Shown: piece after piece, positions 1-14,100 of the stretch
How the letters are laid out: every line of letters starts with the position of its first letter
Numbering within the stretch: position 1 is the stretch's first letter
NCBI GenBank assembly: GCA_013350335.1
Contig: CM023533.1
Location: forward strand, 31,602,869-31,666,868
DNA: 64,000 nt
DNA from: Chimonanthus salicifolius
Taxonomy: Eukaryota > Streptophyta > Magnoliopsida > Laurales > Calycanthaceae
Reading direction: 5' to 3'
Program-made: the position numbers and the translations under genes
The notes under the pieces: model-generated
Database searches by the model: none
What the model was told of the DNA's origin: nothing
The model's input: the letters and a program-made list of their open reading frames with translations, nothing else

Positions 1-103
1 GTGATATGGTTCTAATACGAGTTGTTAGGACTGGATATCTAGCCCAAAAGACTAGCCAAGTCTTTTATAAATCTTTAAATCTCCCCCGTCACAACCAACA
101 TAG

Positions 104-433
104 TATTGGAGTTGGTTGCGAACGAGACACATATTGGAAGTGTAGAGGAAGATCGAGAGGTTTATAAAGGACTTGGGTCACTCCACCTAACATGATAGTC
201 TTTTGATCTAGGTATCCAAGGTTCTAACAAGTGGTATTAGAGTCAGATCTCAGACTACCTCATGTGGACTCAGGAGATGAGTTGGTTGTCATCATTCGAG
301 AGGGGATTGTTAGGATTGGCTGCAAACAAGTCTCACATTAGAAGTGTAGAGAGAGATTGAGTGATTTATAAAGAACTTGGACTACTCCACTTAACAGGCT
401 ATTCTTTTAGACTGGATACTCAAGGTCCTAACA
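104..433 (+). mobile_element. TRIM-like mini LTR retrotransposon
   Basis: Two diverged direct repeats of equal length (126 bp each, 104-229 and 308-433) flank only 78 bp. The right repeat starts TGTTAGGA and ends TCCTAACA, the inverted ends expected of an LTR. Directly after the left repeat, positions 232-246 read TGGTATTAGAGTCAG, close to the initiator-Met tRNA primer binding site (TGGTATCAGAGC). Directly before the right repeat is a purine run (GAGAGGGGA) that fits a polypurine tract. There is no coding capacity, so this matches a terminal-repeat retrotransposon in miniature. The left repeat has decayed start bases. I could not identify a target-site duplication. Confidence 0.6.
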
Positions 434-3400
434 TGTGGGACTTGTTCTCTCTCCCAAGAGAACCCAAAATGCTTGATATGCGATGAATGGGGACATCGAT
501 TTAGAGACTTGTCCAAAAAGAAAGTTCTATCTGTAGCATACATTAGGGCATAGAACACTGGACTGTCCCAACTGGTAGAGCAACTATATAGATGATGGAG
601 ATGAGAAACAAATGGCCATTCTCTAATCTCTACAATTGTAATATCACAAGATCTGTTGTTATGGAGACTCGACACTCGTTGATTTTCCTGTCAAAATCCA
701 TAGCTCAAGTTATGAAATGTTCCATGAGAAACAAGCCATTGATATAATTAGTAAAAGGATATTATTTTAGACATTCAACATCTTGTAAAAAGAAGAATAC
801 AAATGGGAAGAATCCTTCCATCTTATTACAGTCTAGCAATGACTTTGAGCAGCTTAAATGGCAACATCCATGATATGATTTTCAACCTAACAAAACCAAT
901 AATACTATAGTTTGTCAGCAACCATCTGTGCAATCAATTGGGACTCACCACCTTACAGCTTGACCATGGTTGGTTAATCATGGCCGTTCATCTGATGTAC
1001 CCTCACATACAGCCATATGGTTGATTAAATCTCGACCACACACCTCCTGCTCATGATTTTTTTTTTTTTTTTCTTCCCTTCTTTTTTCTTCACTGTCATT
1101 TTCTTGAAAAGATAGTACATCAACATAAAACACTTTAAATGAGTAATGTTTCATGAACAACATCTATCTACTAACTATGACTTTCTTGCTTTACAAGTAA
1201 TTTCACGAAAATGAAGCATGGTAGAGGGATTTTTAAAGTTTTTTCAAAGTATCTTTCCTTCTCTAAATTTGTTTCCATACAATTCGCAAAAAATGAAAAA
1301 GATGAATACTTTTCAAAAGTAAAATAAGGATATAATTGATTATAAACTATGAAGGGTATAATTTTTTATAGGATACAATAGAGTAGAAGATCTAAAGAAA
1401 TCGATCTCAAATTGATAAAATAAATGACTATGAGGATGACAGTTTAATTAATTGTTATATTCACTATCATGAAAAATATAGCACTTGGCAAACAGCCCAT
1501 AATAAATGAGTGAATGAATATTATATTATTTTCAACAAATATTTTTATATAAAATTAAGTATGTTCAACTACATTATTTATCAAGCATGATCAACGAAAG
1601 GATGTCTCAACATCCAATTTTTTTTTTTTTTATAATATCATCATACATGATTATCTGTACGGGTATACCTGAATTATTCAACATCGAGCATGCTTTCTAT
1701 AGAGAGGTTGTACCTAACGACGATTTCCATGAATGGGACTACAAGAAAACGTACAACTTTACTTGGTCATGGTTTGAAGAACTCAGCAAATTGTCTTACT
1801 AAAAAAGAAAACACTAAAGAATTTTAAATATAAGTTAATACCAAAATAATGCTCGTAAATAAAAAATGACATAAATTCACTTTTACTGATGGAATTTTAA
1901 ATCTGCTTATGATGATGATATTGATATATATATATATATATAAAATAAATTTATCCAATATTTTTCATTTCAGTATCTATAAAATTCGTCAAAATAGTCA
2001 ATATTTTAAATATCAACTAACATTTATATATAATCTTACATATTACCCAACAATGAAAAAACTTATCAGCAAAAATCAATGAAAAACTTCTAGAAAGATG
2101 CTAATTATATGGGTAGATTAACATTATTCAGCCTGTAATCTTACAATAATTTATTTAAAATTGAACGAAAGACACCAATGGCCTAATTTGGGCCCGGCAA
2201 GTACACGTGGCTACTGCATAGTCACGAGTCATGGTGAAGAAACTCAAGATCTCTACCTCTTTTTAAATACGAGGGTATTGGATAAACTCTAGATGCACAC
2301 AATATTCTGAATACAAATACAAAGGTATTAGATAAAACTCTAGAAGCACACAGTACCAAACTACATAGGACCATGCCATTTGTCTAATTGAACATTATTG
2401 CTTAGTATTTCTCATCTTAGGAAACTGAATTTTATTAGGTAAACTATGTGCCTATAGAATTTAATAGTCCTAAATCTGTTTTAGTTATAGAAAGGCCAGT
2501 TCTCTTTAGACGTAAAGCTATTAAATAAATAACCTGATTTCCCCTCAATTAATTATATGGAGGTCTTAAATCATAATAGTCTATTACAATGTATTCATTG
2601 ATAAGATATATTTATTAAAATTATTTTTAATTTAGATATATCAAATGATAATTTTAAAGAACATAAATTTTAAATATCAATAATTTGACGTGATATAGAT
2701 TTTGAAAAATAATTAATTGATTCAATCAAAATAACTTTTAATTAAAGATCATATGACCTTTACAACGAAACTATCAACATAAATAGGATGTAGGAGGATT
2801 TGTTTGAAAAGTAATAAGCCCTTTTGACATCTCTTCATCTTCAAAGAATTCTGAATAGGAAAAAGAATGGATCTACAGGTTCTCAAATGAATTGGCTTAT
2901 TTGAAAAAAGTCTTGTTCTTTAGAAGATCTATCTCTTGTCTTGTCTGGTACTGCATGGTTCCACTCTACAAGAATTCCGAGTCATTCTCTTGAAGCTCAT
3001 CCTCTTGGTAAATGATTCGCTTGCCCCGAAATGAACTGGCCCTTATATTAAAGGATTACTGTTCATTTAAACTGAGATGCTACGTAGAGATTTCAGAAAG
3101 AGCCTCTTCTATGTATATGAGAGATTGTAAATTGTAAATTTGAAATTCACATGAAGGGACTTGCTAGTTGGTACAAGATTAGGAAGCCTTTTTTAGTAAT
3201 ATTATAAAGAGTGAATTTTAGCTTTTTAAAATTTTACTATAAGCATTTTGTAAATATCTTATCTTTCTCTATTTAACATAGTAGATACTAGAAATTAACC
3301 TACCCAAATTAACTCAAACTAAATCTAATCATCTCAAAGGGGGTATTAGTCTAAGATTTTTATCCGAAATGAGTAGATAATGAGGGGGAGGGTTAGAAAC

Positions 3401-3942
3401 CCAACTCAATCTAACTCTTGCTATATTTATATTCAACACATCCAACCCTTTCAGATATAAATTCATTTAATGAAAAGCTTTGATTTGAGTCTCACTATCA
3501 GCTGCAATAGCATCAACAAAATAAATAAATATTGTGATTTTAATCATGAAAATTTTCAAAATTTACTATTCTACTAGAGCAACCATGAATGAGTGATTAA
3601 CATAATATTTGTATATGCTTTTTTTAAAATTGTGTTTTTGTTATGATGTGATATATTTAAAATAGATTTATACTACTTATTTACTTATACATACTATGTA
3701 CATTCTGTTTGTATTGTGCCTAATATATAGTGAAAATTCATCATTTAGCATACGTTTATAATTTTTGAAGTGTAGGTATTTTTTATCTTATATTTTTGTG
3801 ATTTTTTAAAATGAGTAAATGTATTACTGGACAATTGGATTTAGGTCAAGTAAACCGATCAACCCATTTAATTAAAAGGACAAATGTGTTTGTGTAACTG
3901 AGTAGACAACAAATATTATAAGAGTTAAACAGGAGGGACTAT
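434..3942. other. Gene-free AT-rich intergenic stretch
   Basis: I see no supportable gene here. The stretch is AT-rich with poly-T runs near 1048-1072 and 1618-1632 and a short (TA)n near 1922-1942. A 71-codon open frame at 1587-1802 has no recognisable domain and starts in low-complexity sequence. No repeat with readable ends was found. Confidence 0.5.
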
Positions 3943-4119
3943 TCACAACAGAACAGACTTCCTCTTCCTCATCAAGCCCAGGATGAGAGAGAACTGAAAC
4001 ATTTCCAAGCACTTCATCACGTTTTGTGGCCACAAAGCCACCTTCCTGCCATCACCAGTCCCATCTACTTGAATAAATTGATTGAAAGTTATAATACTCT
4101 GCTCCAAAAAGTCCTCCAT
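3943..4119 (-). CDS. Short unidentified ORF (58 codons), possibly a gene relic
   Basis: An ATG at 4119 on the minus strand opens 58 codons ending TGA at 3943-3945. The peptide begins MEDFLEQSIITFNQF and ends in a short hydrophobic stretch followed by RKRKSVLL. Its composition is less biased than that of most chance ORFs nearby, so it could be a terminal exon remnant or part of an old element. I do not recognise it. It lies just beside a MITE (4371-4710). There is no obvious promoter or splice context, so it may equally be chance. Confidence 0.2.
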   Translation of the reverse strand: MEDFLEQSIITFNQFIQVDGTGDGRKVALWPQNVMKCLEMFQFSLILGLMRKRKSVLL

Positions 4120-4370
4120 TACTAGTTGTATTAAAAATTCCTTGATATATAAGTAGTAGCCTTCCTCCTTCTAGCGCAAGGTATTTTGGTAGCAACAGTG
4201 GGTTAGCTCGCCAGAGCAAAGTCGGGCGGGTCCGTATGTAGGCCCAAAGCGGACAATATTGTACTAACAGGATGGGTCGTTACAAAAGTCCCCCATCTTT
4301 TCCGTCTGGACCATGCTTCTGGCGCTTTTGACAGTGGATTTTCCATATGAAAGATTCTTTTGCTTGGCAG

Positions 4371-4710
4371 TAGGGGTGAAAAAACCTGACCCACATGACC
4401 TGATCCGAGAAATCAATGGATTTGGATTATGTTTTTATATATCTCGGATCAGGTCGAGTCGAGTTGAGAAAAAATAAACCTGCATGAAATTTGGGTCAAG
4501 TCGGGTTGAAAATTTTAAAACCAACCTGACCCGACCCGACCCGAGTACACAAATTATAAAATAGCACCCATGTTGAGTCAAGTCAAAAATTCAGGTCGAG
4601 TTGGGTTGAGTAATTCGAGTCAGCAACTCGGGTCGGGTTCAATAATTTTTTACATGGATTGGATTGGGTTTATTGAAACGCGACCAGACTTGACCCGAGT
4701 TTCAGCCCTA
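4371..4710. mobile_element. hAT-type MITE (TAGGGGTGAAA ends)
   Basis: This 340-bp non-coding element begins TAGGGGTGAAAA and ends TTTCAGCCCTA, giving inverted ends TAGGG(G/C)TGAAA. The flanking 8 bp are CTTGGCAG (4363-4370) and CTTGGCGA (4711-4718), a 6/8 target-site duplication. An 8-bp duplication is typical of hAT insertions. The interior has many GACCCGA/TCGGGTC motifs in both orientations and could fold back. A diverged relative lies at about 62965-63344. Confidence 0.65.
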
Positions 4711-5119
4711 CTTGGCGAATTGATGTGGGCAAGTATGTGAGCGCCCCATTTCACTTCATTCGACCGTATCAAGGCCCGCCACTGATTCAGTTGTAGTTAC
4801 CCTTGATGCTCCATTCCATGTTGCCTTTTAAGCTAATGATAAAATTTAATTATCGTGTCTCCACAGAATCGAAAGTTCACCAAATTTCAAAAAGAAAAAA
4901 TAATTCGCCAAAAGCAAGGAACAGAGAAATAGCACATTTGCACCCAAACAGGAGGGCTAAAATGGAAATTAATTATCATATGTTCATAGAACGATAAGTT
5001 CCAAAATAATACAAGGTATATACATGAACACAAGAATGATGAGACTATACAGGAGCAATTAAGTATTAATGAAGACAAGTTCATGAAGGGCAAACTGGGC
5101 AAATGATCTTCTCCAGAGA

Positions 5120-8100
5120 CTAGAATGAAATCTTAATGAAAACTAACACATGAAGGGCCAAGATATAAAGCACAAAGGAAGACCTCAATAGCATCAGCTT
5201 CTGCTGGTTATCTGTCCGGCCTCCAGCATAAGGTCTACCATGGGTATCAACAATGTAATCCGTTGAAGCAGATCCCGCCAATGAACTGCTTCTTCCAAAG
5301 CGGGTCCTGGAAATATTCGCTTCAACACTTCCATTCTCAAGCTTTCTCCACTCCCCATTTAAATTGTCCAACTCTCTCTCTTTAACACGAATCTCAGCCA
5401 TCAGGTGTTCTGCTTGTGCCTGCAAAGAACATAGCAGATTGAGATTCTAACATGAGAAGAAAACTACAATTTTTTTAGAGGTAACGATAAAAAATTCATT
5501 GAAAAAGAAACAAAGAAGTACACAAAAATCAAAAACAACAAAAAAGATGGTCTAAAAGAGTTAGACCAAGAAAAAAAAAGAAGGATGTGCAACACCGCAC
5601 TAAGAGGAAAACATCACACAAATAGAACCCCAAACCTCCCCTGCATCAAAAGTAGAACACTGCACTAAGAGAAATACATCGTGCAAATGGAACCCCGAAG
5701 TTCCCCAACATCAAAAGTAGAACACCCCAAAAGTCGAGTTGTTGATCTCATTTTTGGCAAAGAAGTCTGCCACGCCATTTGATGAGCGACCAACATGGAC
5801 AAAGGACACATCCAGACACAATGTTAATCCCCTAATTTCCCTTGCAATGGTAACCATTCCCAAGGGAGGTCGTTTTAGACCCTTGGCCCATTTAATTGCG
5901 TTTGCCGAGTCCCCTTCTATCACTAGTGAACATTGTCCGAAGACTTTCCAGATGGTCAAAACTCTCCTGATACTAGAGAATTCCACATCATTTGAATCCC
6001 TAACCCCTACCAGCTCCATAAAGACCACCAAAAACCGACCACAATGATCCCTAAGAACACATTTCCCCTCATTGGACCCGGTTTTCCCCTCGCAGCCCCA
6101 TCGACGTTAAACATCATGACATTTTGTATAGGAGGGCACCATGTGGCAGGAGGTCTAACAATCCTACCTCTTCCACTTAAGCAACCCTCCCAAGACACCA
6201 AAAAATCAGTGGGTTTAAGCCCCTTAAAATCCTTCCTAGATAACAACCACATGCACAGTCTCCATTTTGCCCTTTGAAAAAGATTGCTAGCCTCGGGAAG
6301 AAAATTACAATTGCCACTTTGAAGAGAAGCATTGGACAATATCAAGCTATGATGCTTAGTTCGCTATAAAAATGCATGCACAAATTGCCATTTGCAGTTT
6401 GATGAATTAGAAATAGGCCTTCAAAAAAAAAACAGAAAAAGGAGGAATTTTAGGAGTCGGGGGGCACCCATTCCCCTACAAGTGGAGCTAACACTTAGCA
6501 ATCAGGAGCACTCGTTTGAAAGGTCCCAATATGCACAGGGGATGTCCATCTTACAGATTAAAAATAGCCTAAATTCCTGCCATCCAACCATTGGCCTTTA
6601 TCCAGGCAACTGTAAACTTCCCCTATTAACCCTTTCCTTTGGAGGGAAAAACATAGGATTAAGATGGCATCCCTCACCTACAGTAGTGAACATCAAAACA
6701 ACAGTCTAGATAATGAAATCATGAGTATGAAGGTATCAGGATAATATGCTGCTAGACATATACTGGCTCGCACAGTAGTAAATAGAATGCAAGTAATATA
6801 TCAGTACCAACATATTATTTACTGTTTCTGTTTGGACCTTACACGTAACTATGTGGTATGTATTGGTCAAATGCTCCTACAACTATACACGATTATTTAT
6901 TTTAAAGAAAATACATATAGGTACCAACACAATCATTTAATACTGACCAGTACCCTCAGTATATGCGAGTTTCTGATGTGAGATCATTTACAAAATCTAC
7001 AGGGACATATGTTACAGGACAAGCAACATAAGGCCTCATTCAAGTATCTGAGCATCCTAGTTTGTGAGATTGTAAGCTAAGAAACTAACTTGCTTTGCTC
7101 CTAATTGCTCAATCAGACTCTGAAGCTGCTTCTCCAAGATCTTCTCTCTCTGTGCTGCATGAAAAAAGAAAATTTTAAGCATACATTCAAAAAAATGAGA
7201 GAAATTTATGCATATGAGAAGATTGCTTTAAATTCATTTGGGACCAAGGACAAAGACATGCACACGGAGAGACAATAGACGGCATGTATATTAAAATGAA
7301 GATGAAGAATAAATAATAGTATAAATAATCACAGGATTGGACCAACTGCATGAATCCCACCATTTGGTGGGGAAGGACTCCATAGACATGGTGGAAGAGT
7401 ATTCCCTGGAAATCTCCACCTCCTGCTATTTCAAAGAATTATCATGGCAGTTAAAATGTAAACTAAGACTGATTGTTGCAGCACTGACATAGTTCTTTTG
7501 TTCCAATTTAACAAACAAGCCTGCACTACCCATAATAATATCGGGGGGGCACTAAACAGCATCTGAGTACAATGTAGGACCACTTGGAAGTCATTTAAGA
7601 ACTGCACAACACAGAAAGTTTCTTAGCGTCCATATCCAAGAAGTAGGCATAAAGAACTATGCAAAAGGTGGGAAACAAGTGTGACAAGTTTGATAAAAAC
7701 AAATGATGGAGATGTAGACTGAAGGTGGGTCATATGCAAAAGATAGTCCGGATTCAGATTGGGATGACTGGTAATGACTTTGTTGCTGGATGGTGTTGGT
7801 GAAGCCACGACATCATCAAAGTTGCTGGTAGGCAATTATGGATGCAATGGGCCTTTGATTTCAACAAGTATTGTACTTTCACTACGAACAGGCCCAATAA
7901 TTAGAACAATTCAGGAAAGCACTTCAGCAACTTAAGCAAAATAAACATTACCTTAGATGATGCTATTTACAATATATGACCATTATTTATCTTTGCTCCT
8001 GGCTTTACTCTAGTCCTAACGCATTGACCAGCAAATATTCCTGGTAGTTGGCTTTCTATATGCCCTTCCACATCAAGTGTGTAAAGAGCCAAGTCTCAAT

Positions 8101-11100
8101 AATAGAATGATTATGTCAATAGCAATGAAATGGATAGTCATGGTAACTATCTAATGTAGGCCTTCTAATAATCAAATCACCACTGGTGTTTCAATCTTTG
8201 ATGAGCTAGAGCAAGCTAGACGAAATGAAGCAAGCATTTATTACTTGTGATGCAGCGATCAACAAGAGGACAGATCCAACATCTCTAACCATTGGCATAC
8301 AATCTTATGTTAGCAAGAAAATTATAGGTGGAGTTTCCACTGAAGATACAACAAACTGAATTCAAACTTTGACTGATCCAGATCCTCAGAAAAGAGATAC
8401 AGATAATGCAACAATGCTGTTGTAACAAAGCCACGCCCTATGACAATGACCTCATATGAGGGTAGAATCCAATTACCAAAAGAAAAAGAATGGGAAAAGA
8501 CCTCTTGTCCCAACTCTTTTCTAATTGCATTCACTTTAAAATACTAAAAATCTTAAGAACAACTCATTTGTTCCTCCTCAATACATTATATAGGCTACAT
8601 TAAGAAAATCTACCTACCAAATCTAATTTTAAGATAAGATTAAATCTCTCAAAATGATTCTTCTTTGACATGGACTATTAAGGAACTACCATTCAAAGAA
8701 CGGCCTCGATTCTATTTCCTATTTCTTCGTTTCAGAGACCCTTTCCTTTGAAGGAAGTCGCCTCTGTTCCTTTTTCATTTTCTTCTATCCATAGACCTTT
8801 TCCTTTCTCTTCTATCAAAGCTTTCCTCCCTAGGCAGACCTTCCCCTACCCTCATTGGCTGGTGACATTGATGCCTTGGTCAACAAATGTTGTCCCTCTG
8901 ACTTGTCTCGAGTTTCACCCTTTGACTCAGGATCGCCTCGGTTCTTGGGTAGCCATAGTCGCGTCAGTGCCACGTGGGATTGCGGGAGGAAAATGATACC
9001 TAGCGGAGACATGTGATTCACTGGCGATGCGACGATTCCGGCGGTCACCCTCCTCCTCCATCCTTCTATCAGTTAGCTCAAACCAATGTTATCAAAACCG
9101 CACCGGACCGCGGTCAAACTTCTCCAAGGCTCGGTTTTCTAGAAAACCCGCATGAGATAAAAAAAATAAAAACCTCAAAAAACCCTGATGACCCACGGGT
9201 CAACATGGATCTATTAAATAAACCGCAACTCGTGACCCGCGGATCAACACGATTTGAAAAAAAACAAATCTCAAATTGTCAGACACTTATCAAGGACTGT
9301 AAAAAAATATTTTTTAAATTTCAAAAAAGGTAACACGTGTCCCAAAGGCCACATATCACCCAAGGCAGAGGAAGGTGCAAATTCCCATTTCTCAGCTTAC
9401 CTTTCATAGCACTCAGGTCCTCTTACCCTTTTTGCAAACTTTCAATGGGGACTTTGCTGAGAGCATTGTTTGGAACTTTGGATGACAGAGAAAATTGCAA
9501 ACGGTCTTCACTCTTCAGTCACCATTAATAGTAGTCATTTTTTTATGTTATGATTTTTAGACTAACCATTTGTTGTGAGAAGATACACTCCCGATGGTGA
9601 TATTAAATGGTTACATATTGTCGAGTTAAATGGTTACACTCTCAATGGTCAATTGGTGACGGTGATATTAAATGGTCATGGTAACCATTTAACTGGGAGT
9701 TATGGGTTGATCTTAATTATAAATATTATTGGAAAGATAATATTTATATTAAAAATATGTAAATATTCACGTCATTAATAATATAAGAATGAATATAGAT
9801 AATCATATTATTAACATATTCATCTTGATAATATTATAATGATATATTATCTCTTAAGATAATTACCATAAATGACCAACACCGTCATTTATGTATTATT
9901 AGTTGATTAATATTTATTAGGTTGGTAATATTTGGTATCATAATAATCAATATCTCCCATATTATATATGTATCTTAAAATTAATTAAAGATTATTATAT
10001 GTTGATATTTTGCAATTTGAGTGAATAACAATTTTTTGTTTAAAATTTTATTTCAACTCATTAATTAAACCTTAATTAATAATTCAATATTATTTATAAT
10101 ATTTATATTAATGTCACGGGTTTGACCGAGTTTGACTGCGGTTGAACCTTATTTAACCCAACCTTCTATTAAGACGGGTCAGTTTTTAAAACATTGGCTC
10201 AAACAACCCCTTCCCCACCCGGTCTTCTACATGCAACATCTCCCTGATCTAGACTCTGTGACTTCCGTCGGAGACCCTAAAAACCACCTCCTCCAATGTG
10301 GATTTAGAGTTTTCCACTTCAAGAAGAAATCTGAGTGAAGAAAGGTCCCTCCTCTCCAAATTATCATTATCAATTTCTAACACCTTGCCGAGTTGATTTC
10401 CAAACTGTGAGATGGAGGAGCGATCCCAGGCCACCAATGGAAACCCAAAACAGTGGATCCTTGTCCAACGGATGGATGGTGGTGAGTTGGAGTACCAAGA
10501 TTCTACAGAGTTGAAGAAATTGGCCCAGTCTGGGTCCTCCAACCATTCCTGAGACTCCTCCCACGTCCACGCAGTGATGAGGAAGGTACCACCACCCAGC
10601 ATTGTGCCGTTGAATTGCTAATGCCTTAGTTTTCACAGAAGAGTCGAATCTCCTGACGACTAATGTGCGGTTCTTCCATTGCCACCACTAACCAGCGTAG
10701 CCACTCATAAGCTTCCTTCAAATTCCAGCTATTCATTTTTTATCTCAAGGGTAGGGACTATTTGTTGCAGATTCACCAAGCCTTCCTTGATTGTTGGGAG
10801 AACCAAAGCATCAGCCCAGGTACGACACTACGACCCAAAGTCGGGGTTTGCTGTGAGGCCAAATTTTCGGGTTGTTGACCATAATTCTTCCCCATTTCCT
10901 GAACCTTCTTTTTACCAGAAGCTCCTTGTTTCTCGTCCCTGCCATACAGAACTATATGAGCCATGATCTTCCTACCTCCAAACCAACATCCACTAGAGCC
11001 TTGGATGGCTCTCAAAGTTGCTTCTTCCCCTATCATCCTGACAATAGCAAACCTTTGCCCTTCTGATTTCTTCTCTGGGATGAAGACATCCACTACCCGT

Positions 11101-14100
11101 CCCCATGCATTGTACACCTCCATCAACCAGCTTCTAGAAATTGAGTCCGAGAGGTTTTCCACGAAGATCATGACCACTGCCGAATTTTGTTGCTTCCATT
11201 GTTTCCTGCTGATGACATCCTGCCACCTTTGCTCCTTGAGCCGGTGATTCTCGCCCCATGCTCGTTGGATCTCTTCGCCCAAGTTAGCTCTCTATCCCTA
11301 CTTCCTCTCCAAGAATTTGATCTCAAGGGCATATTTGATTCTCGAAATAAAGTGTTAGGATATGGAATCCATTTTGAACAGTATATATACATACATCATT
11401 TTGAAAAGCATGTGATTTTCCATCCATCCATATACTTCAAAATAGGAATTTACAATTTACAAAACAAAATCTGAAGCCAGCAAAAGTAACAATACCAAAC
11501 AATGGACCGAAAGGCTGAAAAGAGAAACATAGTACTCATACAGGGTAGTTGGACATACCCGGTGAAGGCTGCTTTGCTGCTTTATGCTGAATCTGAGCCC
11601 ATGTATTCTCTAAATTTTGAACCAACTCTTCCATGGAATTCTGAGAAATCAAAGAATGTCATCACCTTTCTAGCTGATCATAATGAGAGATTATACAAAG
11701 AAGCTCACAAAGTTTGTAACCAACCAGCTCTTTTTTCTTGTTATCTAACTCTTCTGAAACGATGTCCCTTAAAGATTCTTTATCTTCTTGGGCTTTTCTA
11801 GTAGTTGTGGAATCATCTATTAAGTTAGTAGGCTGAACAGCCACTGGTGAAGCTTTTTCCAGCTCAGTTCTTAAAGATTTTTCAGTCAAATACATTTCCT
11901 GCAATGCAACATTACTCAATATTTAATAAGCATACCCTTCCATGTGTGGCAACTTTGCTAATATGGAGAAAAAAATTATGAAAGAATATTTCAAAAAAAA
12001 TATGTATATATGAAAGAGGCAGGACTTCCCAGTACATGATAACATCCTATAACAATGTCATAGGAAAGTATGTGCCCTGTGCCTTAGAAGTGGAACAGCT
12101 GATCATCTGTTTTTACACTGTCCATTTTCTCAAGAAGTGTGGTGCCATGATCTCAAATGAATGAAACTCTACTACTGGTGCTTCTCCGAAAAAGTGGACA
12201 AATTCATAAACTCCTTGTCAGTTAACAAAGTTCCATGTCTCTTTGGTATTTACTTGGAACCTCATTTTACGTGCTGTGTTGTTGTGCATTTGGGGCGAGA
12301 GATAGAGCAGAGATTTCCCCCTCTAACCTTGTATAAGTAGCAGATAAAGTGAAAGCTAGTCATCTCTCAAGGTCAGCTTTTTCAAAGTTCAAGAATTTTC
12401 AGAAAGATGATGTGTATAGATATCTGCTGGACTGAATTTCTCTGGATAACCAAAAAAATCCTCAATTGCTTCAGGTCCTTTAACAGATTTGCAGGACAGA
12501 ACCGGTTTCTTCTTTGATGGCAGTTTTGATCAAGAATTGAATAAGGCACGTGTGGGAAGAGCTGTTTTAAACGAAAGAAGATCTCGTTCTTATGTCTTTG
12601 CAGATCTCTACCATTCTTTTCATCCTTGTGAATTAAAACATTGTAACTTAGAAACAATAAAAGGAACATTTGTCCGCCTTGTTCTCAGCCAGAGACATTT
12701 TAAAGACCAGATTCCACAAACTTTTCTCCTCAAGATCATCTAATGCTCTCTCATCCCACTATTATTTACCACCACCTTACACACATTCAAGGACTCTATT
12801 AACATCCTATCCCCCAATCACAAATCTCACTTTATCCCCCTTGCCCACATCGTCTCAAACCTTCCCAAAAACAATGAACCAATCTATCATATTCATTCCC
12901 CATTTTTACAATGGCCTTACGTTAGACTTTTTACTTAAAATTTCACTCCCCCACCCAAACCTTCTGTCCACAGCAAGTTTCAAAACCCTCCTAAAAACAA
13001 TGACCCACTTTATCATATACATCTTATCCATTCTTACATTGCTTCCAATGGCTTACATTAGACATTTTCCTTAAAATTCTTTGAATGATGAATGAATGAA
13101 CGAAAAAATTCAAGTTTCTCCCATCTGTAGATCTGGTGTAACTCCTTCTGCCTCCTTAGTGTGAGATCAAGGAACCTTGTGTGACTCAAAGTGCAAATCC
13201 TTCTTCTTCTTCTCTAGCTTATTTCTTTGCTTCCCTTTTCTCCTCTCTTTTTCCCCACTTTTTTCATCTTTCTACACCATATTTTTGTCCCTTTTTCATC
13301 CAAACCCCAATCCTAACCAAACTAGGACTCAACCCCACCATCGGCCACCAAAGGCCGCCGGAACCCACCAGTATATACGGACGTCCATACATGCCCATAC
13401 AACCATACGGACATGCCCTATTTCGCATCCCAACCTCTAGATCCCTATCTTAGACTTGTAGATCTAAGTCTAACATATTGTTTCACACTATTTGAGACCT
13501 AGTTTCGCCCAAGAGTTGAAAAAAAATAAAAACCCCAATTCCTTTAGCAAACCCTAGGTGGCCCCATAGCATTATTTAATCCCTTGGGTGACTGATTTTT
13601 AAATCTAGAGGACCTAGGACAGGGTTTGATATGATTTAATTAGTCTGTTGAGATATTTTGCATTGAAGGCCAACAATACAACCTTGAGAGCTTTAGGTGT
13701 ATGTGTCATTCTTCTTTTTGAATCTCTTTGATTAATTGTGAAGTTGGAGAACTATCTCTTTGATTAATTGTGTGTAAATTTGCCTTAGTTTTTGTTATAT
13801 ACTTTCTTTAATATTAATTTCTCTCTATAACATCTTATGTGAATCATGGACATGGGTTGCATGTAATTTCAGAATTCACCATACACAATTTGCATTCTGA
13901 TATAGGCCTTCGTATATCATTTAGATTTAGGATTTCCAATATTGTGACTTGTCATGTGTCAGATTTAGTACCAAAGTTTGTCTAACGTTAGATTTTGTAT
14001 CAGAGCTTGTCCTACGTCTCTCTTCAAAATGCACAAGCCTCAAATTTGACAGGCCAAGGTTTGATACATTCTGGCCCACCATTTCCACCTCCCTCAAATT

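Noticed and set aside
1587..1802. 71-codon plus-strand ORF
   Set aside because: It begins in poly-T low-complexity sequence, matches no family I know, and has no promoter or splice signals.
13177..13453. Overlapping 87- and 90-codon ORFs
   Set aside because: They lie in a C/T-rich leader-like stretch, with Phe/Ser/Pro-biased composition in both frames. Better explained as LTR leader sequence.
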